NCBI GenBank assembly: GCA_002696735.1
Contig: NZSL01000007.1
Location: forward strand, 148,839 to 204,226
Origin: Methylophaga sp.
GTDB taxonomy: Bacteria > Pseudomonadota > Gammaproteobacteria > Nitrosococcales > Methylophagaceae
Direction of reading: 5' to 3'
DNA: 55,388 nt
Part shown: positions 8,507 to 17,176 of the stretch, piece by piece
How the letters are laid out: the number at the start of each line of letters is the position of its first letter
Position numbering within the stretch: the first letter of the stretch is position 1
Notes under the pieces: model-generated
Told to the model about the DNA's origin: nothing
Databases searched by the model: none
Seen by the model: only the letters and a program-made list of their open reading frames with translations
Made by a program: the position numbers and the translations under genes

Positions 8507-9661
8507 CTATGAATACGCTTGTGTAAGTTGCTGGTGAATAATTTCTATAGCGCGATCAATTTGTGCTGCATCGTTGTAACGGCCGAAACTGAATCTGAGT
8601 GATGAGGTAGCTTCTGCTTCTGTAAGACCTATGGCAGACAAAACATGCGATGCTTGGGGATATTCGCTATTACAGGCTGAACCCGTGGAAGCACAGATTT
8701 CGGGTTGCATCCCTGCCAATAAATTTGTGGCATCAACATTTGCAAACCTGATATTCAGGCAACCTGGGTGGGTGTTATCCGTTGTGCCATTAATAGTGAA
8801 ATCAATATCATTGTTTCTGAGACCAGCCAGAAACCGTTGTTTCATGGAAGACAGCCAGGTTCTGTTGTGCTCTGCCCCTTCCCTGCTTAATTCCATCGCT
8901 TTGGCAAACCCCACTGATAAGCCGGTAGGCAGCGTACCTGAACGTTGACCGAACTGCTGACCGCCACCATGTATAAACGGTGGCAGTGATGCTTGCAGCG
9001 AATTTTTGATATAAAGCGCCCCAATACCTTTCGGGCCGTATACTTTGTGTGCCGATAAACTCAGCATGTCGACATTCCATTGTTTGACATCAATATCAAT
9101 GGCTTCAGGCGCTTGTGCCGCATCACAGTGAAAAATTGCACCAACGTTATGGGCTAATTCAGCAAGTTTCTGGATGGGCTGAATCACACCAATTTCATTA
9201 TTGACCGCCATCATTGAAACAAACAAGACCTGATCATTGAGCATGGATTGATATACATCAATATCCACTAACCCGCTTGAATCAACCGGAATTTCGCTTA
9301 CCTGATAGCCAAGTTTATGGGCAAAAAAATACGCCGCATTTTTAATACATTTATGTTCAATTGAACTGATTAGTATCTTGTTACGCTTTGTAGTATTGGC
9401 AAACAGGACGCTTGCAATCACCTGATTATTTGATTCGGTAGCCCCCGAAGTGAAAATAATCTCTTCTGCGGATGCATTTATACACGACTCAACTGTGGAT
9501 CTGGCCATTTCGGCAGCCTCAGCAGACTGGCGCCCAAGAAAATGTGCTGAATGTGGATTGGCAAACAGATCATCACTATAAATCGCCATCGCTTCACGAA
9601 CTTCAGGTTCCAAAGGCGTTGTAGCTTGATAATCTAAATAGATGGAGTTGCCAATCAGCAC
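8507..9661 (-). CDS. cysteine desulfurase (NifS/IscS family)
   Basis: A 384-residue class V aminotransferase that takes sulfur from cysteine as a protein persulfide for Fe-S clusters, thiouridine or other sulfur cofactors. It shows YLDYQATTPL at the N-terminus, the PLP lysine K206 in SAHKVYGPKG, HGGGQQFGQRSGT, and the persulfide cysteine C330 in STGSACNS. No IscU, IscA or IscR gene is beside it, so it is a stand-alone copy rather than the housekeeping isc operon. The start codon is GTG at 9661 with AGGAA six bases upstream. Confidence 0.88.
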   Translation of the reverse strand: MLIGNSIYLDYQATTPLEPEVREAMAIYSDDLFANPHSAHFLGRQSAEAAEMARSTVESCINASAEEIIFTSGATESNNQVIASVLFANTTKRNKILISSIEHKCIKNAAYFFAHKLGYQVSEIPVDSSGLVDIDVYQSMLNDQVLFVSMMAVNNEIGVIQPIQKLAELAHNVGAIFHCDAAQAPEAIDIDVKQWNVDMLSLSAHKVYGPKGIGALYIKNSLQASLPPFIHGGGQQFGQRSGTLPTGLSVGFAKAMELSREGAEHNRTWLSSMKQRFLAGLRNNDIDFTINGTTDNTHPGCLNIRFANVDATNLLAGMQPEICASTGSACNSEYPQASHVLSAIGLTEAEATSSLRFSFGRYNDAAQIDRAIEIIHQQLTQAYS

Positions 9662-9785
9662 GATAATTTCCTGTAATTAAAATAATTTTATAGCGAATTG
9701 TTTATTTTGCCTGCCATTTAAACCTATGACTGTACGTTATTCAAATAAGCCACCCTATCAGCTGCAACCATTAAAACAAAACGAC

Positions 9786-9808
9786 CTACTCCCGATATCC
9801 TGGAGTAG
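9786..9808 (-). terminator. intrinsic terminator of the quinoprotein relay operon
   Basis: On the minus strand CTACTCC and GGAGTAG form a 7-bp stem with a 9-base loop, followed by GTCGTTTTGTTTT. It lies about 60 bases after the SoxYZ-like gene stop (9869), in the right direction. The T-run is interrupted, so strength is uncertain. Confidence 0.55.
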
Positions 9809-9868
9809 ATCGCTGAATCTTTTAATAATTAAAATGGATATTGGACCCTACCCGTATCGGGCTTTGAT

Positions 9869-10669
9869 TCAGATAGTTTTGTCAGCAGTGTAAGTCGTCT
9901 CTTTACTGTCAATAACGGTCGCTTTCAAAACGCCTGATTTAGTTGGTTTGAAGGTGAAATGCACACTGGGATCTTCACTGAAAGAAATGCCCATATCAAC
10001 ATTGAATAAAGGCTGATCAGCATAATTTACCGACATTGTTTTTACATAATGAGCAGGAATATAACGTCTGGTTTCCTGGTCGAACTGCAAGCCATTATAG
10101 TTTGGATGACTTATCATTACCTGGGCCGTAACATCATTACCTAATTCGGGCTTACGCATCCTGATCAGCATTTTACCCAGACGTGATTTTACAGCCTCTG
10201 GATCTTTCTGCACCGGTGCACTACAGCCACCTGACGCTTTCACAAAACGCGATACCATATGTAACGTACCGTCATTCATTTCAACAATAGCCCGGACATT
10301 CGAATATTGCTGAAAGCGCATGCGAAACGTCAAATCCACCTGTTCCATAGCTGGAGTTAGATGAAAATTGGCGGAATAAGGATCTGGATTGTCATCAATT
10401 ATGATGTGGATATTTTTAATATAACTTTCCGCTGTCTGAGGTTTGAGTGATTTAAGCGTCAGCGGCACGATGGCAGCATCTTCAGCACGTGATGGAGCTT
10501 CTAAAACCAGCCAGTCATCGGCATCGGTTAAAATTGTTTTATTATCAAAATATATCTCTTTTAGAACAGGCCACATCGGTTCTTTTTCTGTTTTAGCGTA
10601 CGCGGTGTTTAATAGCATAAAACTAATAGATACTGCCCAAAGTGTGTGACGTAAGATATTGTTAAACAT
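9869..10669 (-). CDS. quinoprotein dehydrogenase-associated SoxYZ-like carrier protein
   Basis: About 266 residues with a signal peptide ending near residue 25 (LLNTAYA). An N-terminal SoxY-like domain contains FHLTPAMEQVDLTFRMRFQQYSN and the cysteine in SGGCSAPVQ; a C-terminal SoxZ-like domain contains KMLIRMRKPE, MISHPN and VHFTFKPTKSG. This fused form is known from genomes that make PQQ-dependent dehydrogenases and is thought to act in a periplasmic relay. The start is placed at 10669 because AAGGGG lies just before that ATG. It follows the zinc hydrolase gene by 11 bases, so the two form one operon. Confidence 0.82.
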   Translation of the reverse strand: MFNNILRHTLWAVSISFMLLNTAYAKTEKEPMWPVLKEIYFDNKTILTDADDWLVLEAPSRAEDAAIVPLTLKSLKPQTAESYIKNIHIIIDDNPDPYSANFHLTPAMEQVDLTFRMRFQQYSNVRAIVEMNDGTLHMVSRFVKASGGCSAPVQKDPEAVKSRLGKMLIRMRKPELGNDVTAQVMISHPNYNGLQFDQETRRYIPAHYVKTMSVNYADQPLFNVDMGISFSEDPSVHFTFKPTKSGVLKATVIDSKETTYTADKTI

Positions 10670-10680
10670 GTTAATTCCCC

Positions 10681-11634
10681 TTACTCCCATTCCAACTCGG
10701 TAAATGCAGATGTGACATTACGTTTGTGATATTCCTCAAACAACAGCCACTTATTTTCTTCACTCACGCCAACATTTTCAGTTGCCTGATTGATGGTGCC
10801 CATATCATTGATAATCTCCCGAACTTGTTGCCGAATCAGAATGAAGTAATTCTTTTCCTTTTCAAGCGCTGCTTTCCAGTCTTGATGGAGGACCGGGCCG
10901 TGTCCAGGGATTACAGTGGCAATATCCATATCCTTTAATTGCTCTATTGCATCCAGCCAGCCATTAATACTTCCATCCAGTGCGGGAATACGCTCAACAA
11001 AAAGCAAATCTCCAGTCCACATAGTTTTGGTATTGTTGTCGAGCACCACCAAATCGTTATCGGTATGGGCTGTGGGGAAAGCCATAAGTGTCAATTTTCG
11101 GTCGCCTAAATCGATATTTTGTGGCTCGCCTATACTGACTAAGCGGGTAGGTGCAATAAATTCAGCATTGCCGTATGCATCACCCAGAATTTCCTTGAAC
11201 CTGGTTTCATAGAAGCTACTCCTTGCGGCCATTGCGGCGGGTAATTTGGCACTGCCGACAAAAGTGGTTTGGGGTTCTTTAAATGCCGCATTGCCCAGAA
11301 TATGATCAGGATGGACATGCGTGTTGATGACATAGCAAATCGGTAAATCACTTTGTTTTCTGATGGATGCAAGTAATGATTTTCCTTCGAGATAACTGCC
11401 ACCGGTGTCGATTACTGCAATGCAATCATTACCTATAATAAAACCGACATTGGCAATTTTGCCTTGATTTTCCTCATTGGCATCTTCATGTACGCCTTCA
11501 TGGAAAAAAATGCCTTCTGACACCTCATTCACCACATAACCATTATCAGCATGTGATATTTGAGCCGTCACACTCGCCATCAATAAGCAGCATTTCATTA
11601 AAAATTTGACAGAATTTTTAGTTAGGTAAGGCAT
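10681..11634 (-). CDS. quinoprotein relay system zinc metallohydrolase (SoxH-like)
   Basis: About 317 residues, exported (hydrophobic segment ending near SHA, residue 30). Metallo-beta-lactamase fold: zinc motif THVHPDHILGN, TAHTDNDLVV, TGDLLFVERIP and the late PGHGPV, as in SoxH relatives linked to PQQ enzymes. Its substrate is not established; the SoxYZ-like partner encoded next suggests work on a carrier-bound thiol or peroxide species. ATG at 11634 is chosen because GGAGG lies six bases before it; a GTG at 11640 is the alternative. Confidence 0.82.
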   Translation of the reverse strand: MPYLTKNSVKFLMKCCLLMASVTAQISHADNGYVVNEVSEGIFFHEGVHEDANEENQGKIANVGFIIGNDCIAVIDTGGSYLEGKSLLASIRKQSDLPICYVINTHVHPDHILGNAAFKEPQTTFVGSAKLPAAMAARSSFYETRFKEILGDAYGNAEFIAPTRLVSIGEPQNIDLGDRKLTLMAFPTAHTDNDLVVLDNNTKTMWTGDLLFVERIPALDGSINGWLDAIEQLKDMDIATVIPGHGPVLHQDWKAALEKEKNYFILIRQQVREIINDMGTINQATENVGVSEENKWLLFEEYHKRNVTSAFTELEWE

Positions 11635-11668
11635 CGTCACCCTCCTTCGTTATCAGGCGTTAAAACAC

Positions 11669-11935
11669 TTAAAGTGTTGGCTTCAGCATTTGTTTGACCT
11701 CAGAGATACTATTAGTGGGAAAACCACCCTTTTCGGCATGTTCTCTAATCGTATCGGCATCGGGTGCACGATAAATACAGTAAATTTTATCGTCGGTTAC
11801 ATAGCTCTCAACCCACTCGATTCGTGGGCCCATATCTTTTAATACACAGCAGGATGTCTCGGTAATCTGGTCAAACTCTGCTTGTGTCAAGTTACCTGCA
11901 CCCGCAATCTCTCTTTCTATTACAAACTTTTTCAT
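11669..11935 (-). CDS. DUF4242 (SCO4226-type, nickel-binding) domain protein
   Basis: 88 residues starting MKKFVIEREIAGAGNLT, then ESYVTDDKIYCIYRAPDADTIREHAEKGGFP, the short ferredoxin-like fold of DUF4242. A relative in Streptomyces binds nickel; the physiological role is unknown. AGGAG lies directly before ATG at 11935, so longer readings into the upstream gene are rejected. A TetR operator sits 21-35 bases upstream of the start, so expression is very probably controlled by the adjacent repressor. Confidence 0.75.
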   Translation of the reverse strand: MKKFVIEREIAGAGNLTQAEFDQITETSCCVLKDMGPRIEWVESYVTDDKIYCIYRAPDADTIREHAEKGGFPTNSISEVKQMLKPTL

Positions 11936-11955
11936 TGTTAATCTCCTTTTAAAAG

Positions 11956-11970
11956 CGACCGGTCGTCTTT
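11956..11970. promoter_or_regulatory. TetR operator in front of the DUF4242 gene
   Basis: CGACCGGTCGTCTTT contains the palindrome CGACCGGTCG. The same 15 bases with one change occur upstream of the tetR gene at 12613-12627. Identity of both sites and their place in the two promoter regions support autoregulation plus control of DUF4242. Confidence 0.7.
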
Positions 11971-11981
11971 TATTCGAGCCT

Positions 11982-12004
11982 AAAAAAAAGCCTTTTGGCT
12001 TTGC
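11982..12004 (-). terminator. intrinsic terminator of the tetR gene
   Basis: On the minus strand AAAGCC-AAAA-GGCTTT forms a tight stem followed by a T-run, starting about five bases after the tetR stop at 12009. It separates tetR from the DUF4242 promoter and its operator. Confidence 0.75.
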
Positions 12005-12008
12005 GTGA

Positions 12009-12599
12009 TTAATTAGTGATGTAGTTATCCAGAAGTTCTGCAGTAAAGCGTTGCAAAGGGATAATGGATTGTTCAATTTTCATATGCAGTAATGCGCCCT
12101 GCCAGGCATCGAAAAGTAACCTTGCCATCGTTGCAGGCGAAATATCGGTACGCACAATTCCTTGTTGCTGTGCTGATAACAGCCCTTGTTCCAATAATGT
12201 GCAATATTGGTTAATCGCTGTTTTTAAGGCCTGACGACAAACATCACTGACACCACCGATCTCCCCCATCAAATCACCCAGTAAACAACCACCTTTGAAA
12301 TCGGAGTTTTCCAGCTCTTGGGTCAAAGACTCAAAATAAGTTTTGATCGCGGCTAAGCCATCAAGCTCAGAATTGTTCAGGTAAGACTGTAACCGAGTTA
12401 TAAACGGCTCAATATAATGCGTGATCGCTTCTGCCGTAAAATTCTCTTTACTCTCAAAATAACTATAAAAAGAACCTTTGGGCACATTCACAGTATCCAG
12501 CAGCAGCTTGACCCCGGTGCCATGATAACCGTGCATCATCATCAGTTGAATACCCTGATTGAGGATTTGTTCTCTTTTAAATTCTTTTAGATTTGCCAT
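12009..12599 (-). CDS. TetR/AcrR family transcriptional regulator
   Basis: About 196 residues. The N-terminal helix-turn-helix reads MANLKEFKREQILNQGIQLMM, with GYHGTGVKLLLDTVNVPKGSFYSYFESKENF as the recognition region; the C-terminal ligand domain is alpha-helical and contains a cysteine in GGCLLGDL, as in TetR_C_6-like repressors that often sense reactive aldehydes or electrophiles. Start is set at 12599 (MANL), because the operator lies at 12613-12627 and would otherwise fall inside the coding region. Repression of itself and of the DUF4242 gene is inferred from the twin operators. Confidence 0.85.
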   Translation of the reverse strand: MANLKEFKREQILNQGIQLMMMHGYHGTGVKLLLDTVNVPKGSFYSYFESKENFTAEAITHYIEPFITRLQSYLNNSELDGLAAIKTYFESLTQELENSDFKGGCLLGDLMGEIGGVSDVCRQALKTAINQYCTLLEQGLLSAQQQGIVRTDISPATMARLLFDAWQGALLHMKIEQSIIPLQRFTAELLDNYITN

Positions 12600-12612
12600 A
12601 GCATAAAAAATA

Positions 12613-12627
12613 CGACCAGTCGTCTTT
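12613..12627. promoter_or_regulatory. TetR operator in the tetR promoter
   Basis: CGACCAGTCGTCTTT, one base different from the site at 11956-11970, lies 14-28 bases before the tetR start. The inner CGAC-N2-GTCG is palindromic. This placement is typical for self-repression. Confidence 0.7.
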
Positions 12628-12808
12628 AAAGTCAAGTGACTGAGTGAAAAATTATCGGATAAACACCCTTAGGTAATGAACGACATATTAAAAAAAGTGA
12701 TCAACTAAGCAATGTGAAATCTCATCGAGTCTTGATTAGTGCATTTTCAATCTCATTATCTTGACGAAGAAAGAAGAACAGACCTGGTACACACTGTGAC
12801 TGGTTTAT

Positions 12809-13225
12809 TTATAGATTGTTTTTGATTTTATTGCACATTGCTATTAACTGATTAACCTCAGTCTCATTCAAACCCGTTGCACACAATGCCAATTTGGCAA
12901 TATTTTCACCCTCATCAGCAAACTCACAGCCCTTTGCAGTCAAGACCATGGATTTAGTTTTATCGTTATCTGGCACACTTTCTCTAACAAGATATCCGTT
13001 AGATTCCAGCTTTCTTAAAATGGGTGACAAGGTCGCTTTGCTCAAGCCAACTGCTTTTGCAAGCTGCGTGGGTGATGCACCATCGTTTTGCCATAACGCC
13101 ATCATGACAACAAACTGCGGATAGGTGAGCCCATGTTGTTTTAACAGCTTTCCATATGCCTTGGTGACCTCCCCACTTGTTGAGTACAACGCAAAACACA
13201 CTTGATCTTGTAGTAACGGTCCCAT
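12809..13225 (-). CDS. MarR family regulator, OhrR-like
   Basis: 138 residues. The N-terminal DQVCFALYSTSGEVTKAYGKLLKQHGLTYPQFVVMMALW matches the OhrR group, including the reactive cysteine at position 10 in the VCFALY motif that senses organic peroxides. The winged helix follows (PTQLAKAVGLSKATLSPILRKLESNGYLVRE, DNDKTKSMVLTAKG). No second redox cysteine is close to the N-terminus; others are near residues 105-130. An ohr peroxidase gene is not in the window. A small secreted protein is encoded divergently 97 bases away and may be its target. Confidence 0.82.
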   Translation of the reverse strand: MGPLLQDQVCFALYSTSGEVTKAYGKLLKQHGLTYPQFVVMMALWQNDGASPTQLAKAVGLSKATLSPILRKLESNGYLVRESVPDNDKTKSMVLTAKGCEFADEGENIAKLALCATGLNETEVNQLIAMCNKIKNNL

Positions 13226-13322
13226 GGATATCCTGTAATTTTAAATAGGTACTTGACTTACTTGTTTTCGGGTTATATTGTTTGTGTACGAACATTTCGC
13301 CAACAAACATAGGATAACTCAA

Positions 13323-13631
13323 ATGAAACAGTACTATTCAATATTGTTAATGACTTTGCCGTTGTTACTCCCAATTAACCTCTCTGCCAACGAGATGGCA
13401 GCAGAAGATAATTATGTACCAACATTAATTACCGAAACGCCTTATGAAGGCAGGCAGCTGGCCATTAAAATCGTACGAAAAACCATTGGAACCATTCAGA
13501 CTGACGCTGCTGCCAAACATCGTGTAAGAGCAAAATATGCTGAAGATCCTGCCCTATTAATGGATGCCGCTGAGCTAGTGGCAATTGAATTCAAAACAAT
13601 AGCTATTGCCAACGATTATTGGCGTGAATAA
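13323..13631 (+). CDS. small secreted hypothetical protein
   Basis: About 102 residues beginning MKQYYSILLMTLPLLLPINLSANE, a clear signal peptide with cleavage near residue 20. The mature part is mostly helical and charged (EGRQLAIKIVRKTIGTIQTDAAAKHRVRAKYAEDP) and has no cysteine. I do not recognise a family. AGGAT lies before ATG at 13323. It is divergent from the OhrR-like regulator, so peroxide-dependent control is plausible. It ends 36 bases before the convergent nnrS stop. Confidence 0.65.
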   Translation: MKQYYSILLMTLPLLLPINLSANEMAAEDNYVPTLITETPYEGRQLAIKIVRKTIGTIQTDAAAKHRVRAKYAEDPALLMDAAELVAIEFKTIAIANDYWRE

Positions 13632-13667
13632 AAAACTGCTTTGTTAACTTGTGAAATGGTTATCGGG

Positions 13668-14876
13668 CTAACCCGGCTTTCCATCAGGTCTGGGTGTCGT
13701 TAATATTGGTAAATAAATAATGACATAAAGAGTGTAAGCCGTTGCCCAGGCAAGGACGCTAAACCATAACCAAAAAGATATTTGTGCTGGGAATAACCAA
13801 ATCAACAGTGTTCGAGTCAAGCCGACAGAAATAATCAACATAAAGGCCAGTGACATCAATCGTTTTGGTGTTAAGGATCTTCCACTATGTCCCAATGAGA
13901 CCCGAGACATCATACTAAGAATCATTGTCCCCATGGCACCAGCAGTCAAAGCATGTAAAGCCACACTATACGGTATGGCGAGACCGGCATAATAGGCTGA
14001 AAACATTAACAGCCCCAACGATATGAACCAGTAACCGATATGTAACGACCAGAGCAATGGGATGTGAAACGTAATCCAGATCTTCCAACGAAACCCACGA
14101 ATAAATACCAGCACTGCTGCAATAGCAAACAACACGCTTAATACAATGGATGGAATGAATTTCGTCAGCATTAAAAAATGTAAGGCAAACAGCAGCCAAA
14201 TACTCATTAGTGCCGTTTTATCCAGCCAGGCAATATTGTTCACTTTGGCCGTTTGAGTACCGTTGGCGGTAAACATGGGAATTACACGACCACCAATCAC
14301 CGTCATTAATAGTGTGATAAGTAAAACGGCATTGAGACTGCCTGCCTGCTGAATATCCGGGCGCTCCATCACAAGGCCTGCGTACATAAACGTATTGCAG
14401 ATAGTCAGTAATAACAGCACCGGAATGAAAAACAGGTTTTTGTTTTGTTTGGCTCGTAAAATAGGTTTCGCCAATAACCAGGCGCTTACCGGTAAAAAAC
14501 TGAGATCAATCGCTATTACTAACCATAGTGGCAAACCTGCACCAAATAATAATGCCAGTCTTCCGGCCAGCCATAACAGTACGATAATTATTAACGTGTT
14601 GCCGTGCGGTGCTCGCTGCCCTGTCCAACTCTGAACTGCGGTTAACAAAAATCCAATGACAATTGCAGCAACAAAGCCGAAGATCATTTCATGGCTATGC
14701 CAGAACAACTGGTTGCCAACAAACTCGATGTTAAGTTGCCCGGAAATAACCAAGCCCCACAACAACATGGCAATCACACTGAAGCTTGCGCCAAACAAAA
14801 ATAACGGTCTGAATGCCTGACGAAATAAGGGAATGATGGCTTTTTCCTGGTCAGATAATTGACTTTCTTTCGTCAT
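13668..14876 (-). CDS. nnrS: NnrS family membrane protein
   Basis: 402 residues with about twelve hydrophobic segments. Family marks are FRPLFLFGASFSVIAMLLW, WHSHEMIFGFVAAIVIGFLLTAVQSWTG, GGRVIPMFTANG, HALTAGAMGTMILSMMSRVSLGHSGR. NnrS is a haem- and copper-containing inner-membrane protein linked to nitric oxide stress relief in denitrifiers. It is the last gene of the minus-strand run that starts with ccoN and includes nirK, so its position fits that role. AGGAA lies eight bases before ATG at 14876. Confidence 0.9.
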   Translation of the reverse strand: MTKESQLSDQEKAIIPLFRQAFRPLFLFGASFSVIAMLLWGLVISGQLNIEFVGNQLFWHSHEMIFGFVAAIVIGFLLTAVQSWTGQRAPHGNTLIIIVLLWLAGRLALLFGAGLPLWLVIAIDLSFLPVSAWLLAKPILRAKQNKNLFFIPVLLLLTICNTFMYAGLVMERPDIQQAGSLNAVLLITLLMTVIGGRVIPMFTANGTQTAKVNNIAWLDKTALMSIWLLFALHFLMLTKFIPSIVLSVLFAIAAVLVFIRGFRWKIWITFHIPLLWSLHIGYWFISLGLLMFSAYYAGLAIPYSVALHALTAGAMGTMILSMMSRVSLGHSGRSLTPKRLMSLAFMLIISVGLTRTLLIWLFPAQISFWLWFSVLAWATAYTLYVIIYLPILTTPRPDGKPG

Positions 14877-14911
14877 AATTTAGTTTCCTGGAGTTACAGT
14901 GAGTGCGAAAA

Positions 14912-15469
14912 TCACGTCGTACTCTTAGTGATTTTTACCTCTTCATAGGGGTAGGTGACTAAGTTGTCGTCTTGCACAATCGCACCTTTAGTCAACCTTG
15001 CTGGTTCGATTTTGTCGGTGTTTATTAAATGAAATACCCTCTCCCCGCGTGCAATAAGATGATCAGCCACTATTCTGCGATGACATCGCCACCATACAGC
15101 CTCAGAGCACATTAATGCGCAGCATTCTTTTCGTCCTAAATTTATGAGTTTTTCTAAACCGTCTTGAAAATCAGGCGTCATCGCGTAGTCGGCATAATTT
15201 TGGAAACTACGATTTTTCCAAAAGCCATTCGCCTCATTTGAAATCGCTTTTATCTTGCTGCGACGTCCACCAAGTTCAGTCAGATGGAGGTAATTAATAT
15301 GGTGCTTGGCCAAAGTGAGTGGCAAAACATCCTCGTTATATTGAGGATTTGTTCGTGAACGCGGAAATGAACGAATATCTACCACAAGCGTTATATCTGC
15401 TGGACTTAACAATTGGATAAACTCATTCACCGTACGAGTCGAGTGGCCGACGGTATAAAACGGCAGCAT
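14912..15469 (-). CDS. DUF488 family protein
   Basis: 185 residues with the full DUF488 signature: TVGHSTR near the start, VVDIRSFPRSRTNPQYN, YLHLTELGGRR, SFQNYADYAMTPDF, MCSEAVWWRCHRRIVADHL. The conserved arginines, CxE and CHR point to a catalytic or nucleic-acid-related role, but the activity is not established to my knowledge. The start codon overlaps the stop of the HVA1 gene as TAATG, so translation is coupled. Its place between nirK and nnrS suggests co-expression with nitrogen-oxide genes. Confidence 0.85.
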   Translation of the reverse strand: MLPFYTVGHSTRTVNEFIQLLSPADITLVVDIRSFPRSRTNPQYNEDVLPLTLAKHHINYLHLTELGGRRSKIKAISNEANGFWKNRSFQNYADYAMTPDFQDGLEKLINLGRKECCALMCSEAVWWRCHRRIVADHLIARGERVFHLINTDKIEPARLTKGAIVQDDNLVTYPYEEVKITKSTT

Positions 15470-15696
15470 TATGACTTCTGTTTGCTCGATGTTTTTGTTA
15501 GTGCTGACTCTTTGTGCGCGGCGATATGATCGGTTTTATCGCTTTTGATTTCGTATTGAGGGTCATCTTTGGATGCGCGATGTGTGTGACCTTTGTAATC
15601 AAAATCCTGTGTGTGAACTTTGCTGATCGTGCCTCCAACTTTACCCGCTTCGGAATTCCAGGTGACATGGTCCCCGACCTTGAACTTGTGAGACAT
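15469..15696 (-). CDS. HVA1/DUF2945 family TUDOR-like protein
   Basis: 75 residues: FKVGDHVTWNSEAGKVGGTISKVHT, DYKGHTHRASKDDPQYEIKSDKT, then a lysine-rich tail. This is the small barrel family named for a fungal hypervirulence-associated protein; bacterial function is unknown. GGAGG lies before ATG at 15696. It overlaps the DUF488 start by one base. The basic tail and stress-type neighbours would allow nucleic-acid binding, which is inference. Confidence 0.78.
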   Translation of the reverse strand: MSHKFKVGDHVTWNSEAGKVGGTISKVHTQDFDYKGHTHRASKDDPQYEIKSDKTDHIAAHKESALTKTSSKQKS

Positions 15697-15730
15697 AAAG
15701 CTTCCTCCAAATCAATTTTAGATAACTGAA

Positions 15731-15749
15731 AACCAGATCAATGCTGGTT
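15731..15749 (-). terminator. weak hairpin after nirK
   Basis: AACCAG and CTGGTT form a 6-bp stem with a 7-base loop, 17 bases after the nirK stop. On the minus strand it is followed by TTCAG rather than a T-run, so it may be an attenuating or RNA-stabilising hairpin between nirK and the HVA1 gene rather than a full stop. Confidence 0.3.
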
Positions 15750-15765
15750 CAGCTTGAAAATTTTG

Positions 15766-17076
15766 TTAAGGATTGGTTTCTAATTTCTTAAAAATGTTCG
15801 GATCTTTTTCTCCGATAGCCTCAATGACGCCCCAGGCACCTTTATCTGTTCTCATCAAGGCATGATCAACCAGCACATAATGCCCAGGATAATCCACATT
15901 AAATTCCACAATAGTGGCGCCACCGGCCGGGATATTTGTGGTTTGTACATTCTTGAATTGCGCACCATTCATCGAGGCTTCTGGATACACGGTGTCAAAG
16001 ATCTCGCCGACCAGATGAAATGAAGAGTTCATCGCCACTCCGCCATTACCGATATACAGTCTGACGGTATCACCGACATTCACCTGCATATTGTCGACAA
16101 CAGCGCCGGTTCGACCGTTAAACACCACATATTCTGGTTCAGAATCGAGCATTTTTTTTGCATCAAAAACTTGCAAGCCTTTTCGACCAACCGCACCTGT
16201 GGTGTAAAGCTCACCTTGCATCAGATAAAACTCTTTATCTACCTCAGGCAAACCTGCTTCAGGTTCAACCAGAATGAGGCCATACATACCATGCGTCATA
16301 TGTACTGCCATATTTGGTACGGCGCAGTGGTAAACAAACAGACCTGGATTAAGTGTTTTGAAACGTATGGTTTTACTTTCGCCTGGCTCAACTACAGTGG
16401 CTTCGCCCCCACCACCTGGACCGGTAACGGCATGCAGATCAATATTGTGCTGATGCAAACTGGTCGCGTGGTTGTGTAGTGTTAGTTCAACGGTATCACC
16501 CTGTTTCACCCGAATCATCGGTCCGGGAACGGTGCCGTTAAAAGTCCAGTAATTAAAGGTGATACCCGGAGCCAGTTCTGCAAGAACCTCCTTGGTTTCC
16601 AAGGTGATTTTGGTGACATTTTCTGAACCGCTATTATGGGAAGAAACCTGATCAGGCACATTATTAGGATCATGGGCAATATCATAAATCCACTCAAATT
16701 GTCCGATATGCCGAAAGAATGTCAGCACATTGTTAAGAGGAAGCCCAGGGCCTTTGCCCGGGCCATATGATTCAACATACACTGGATACTGAAACATATA
16801 CATTTTGCCAATTGAAACGGACAGAAACGCGGCGATACCTATTATAAAAACCAGCATGGAAATGACATAAGCACGGGAGTGCATTTGATGAATCAGTCGC
16901 AGAAAGAAAAATAGCGAAGCCGTTGCGGCAATGACAAAACCAAACATCTGGATCAAACTGGTTTTGAGATAAGCCAAAAGCGAAAAACCACCAAGGGCCA
17001 ATATCACCATTAAACTCAGTAATAATGCTGCAGCGACCGTAATGGCCAATATATTTGAAAGCCGGTAAAGATTCAT
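15766..17076 (-). CDS. nirK: copper-containing nitrite reductase with N-terminal membrane domain
   Basis: 436 residues. It reduces nitrite to nitric oxide. Both copper sites are complete: type 1 ligands H210, C251, H259, M264; type 2 ligands H215, H250, H405; catalytic D213 and H354 (HNIDLH, YHCAVPNMAVHMTHGM, SSFHLVG, VLVDHAL). The middle (EGLP-type linker, EFYLMQGELYTTG) resembles AniA-type class II enzymes. Unusually, residues 1-95 form three transmembrane helices instead of a signal or lipoprotein peptide, so the catalytic part should be tethered at the periplasmic face. AGGAA precedes ATG at 17076. It lies downstream of ccoN and a ccoQ-like gene. Confidence 0.9.
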   Translation of the reverse strand: MNLYRLSNILAITVAAALLLSLMVILALGGFSLLAYLKTSLIQMFGFVIAATASLFFFLRLIHQMHSRAYVISMLVFIIGIAAFLSVSIGKMYMFQYPVYVESYGPGKGPGLPLNNVLTFFRHIGQFEWIYDIAHDPNNVPDQVSSHNSGSENVTKITLETKEVLAELAPGITFNYWTFNGTVPGPMIRVKQGDTVELTLHNHATSLHQHNIDLHAVTGPGGGGEATVVEPGESKTIRFKTLNPGLFVYHCAVPNMAVHMTHGMYGLILVEPEAGLPEVDKEFYLMQGELYTTGAVGRKGLQVFDAKKMLDSEPEYVVFNGRTGAVVDNMQVNVGDTVRLYIGNGGVAMNSSFHLVGEIFDTVYPEASMNGAQFKNVQTTNIPAGGATIVEFNVDYPGHYVLVDHALMRTDKGAWGVIEAIGEKDPNIFKKLETNP

Positions 17077-17176
17077 TATCGTTCCTAGATGAAAACGTAG
17101 ACTTTCGCGATTAAAGCCAAAGATTACTTATCAGGAATATAACAAAAAACAATAATATAAGCCCGGTAATACGCAT

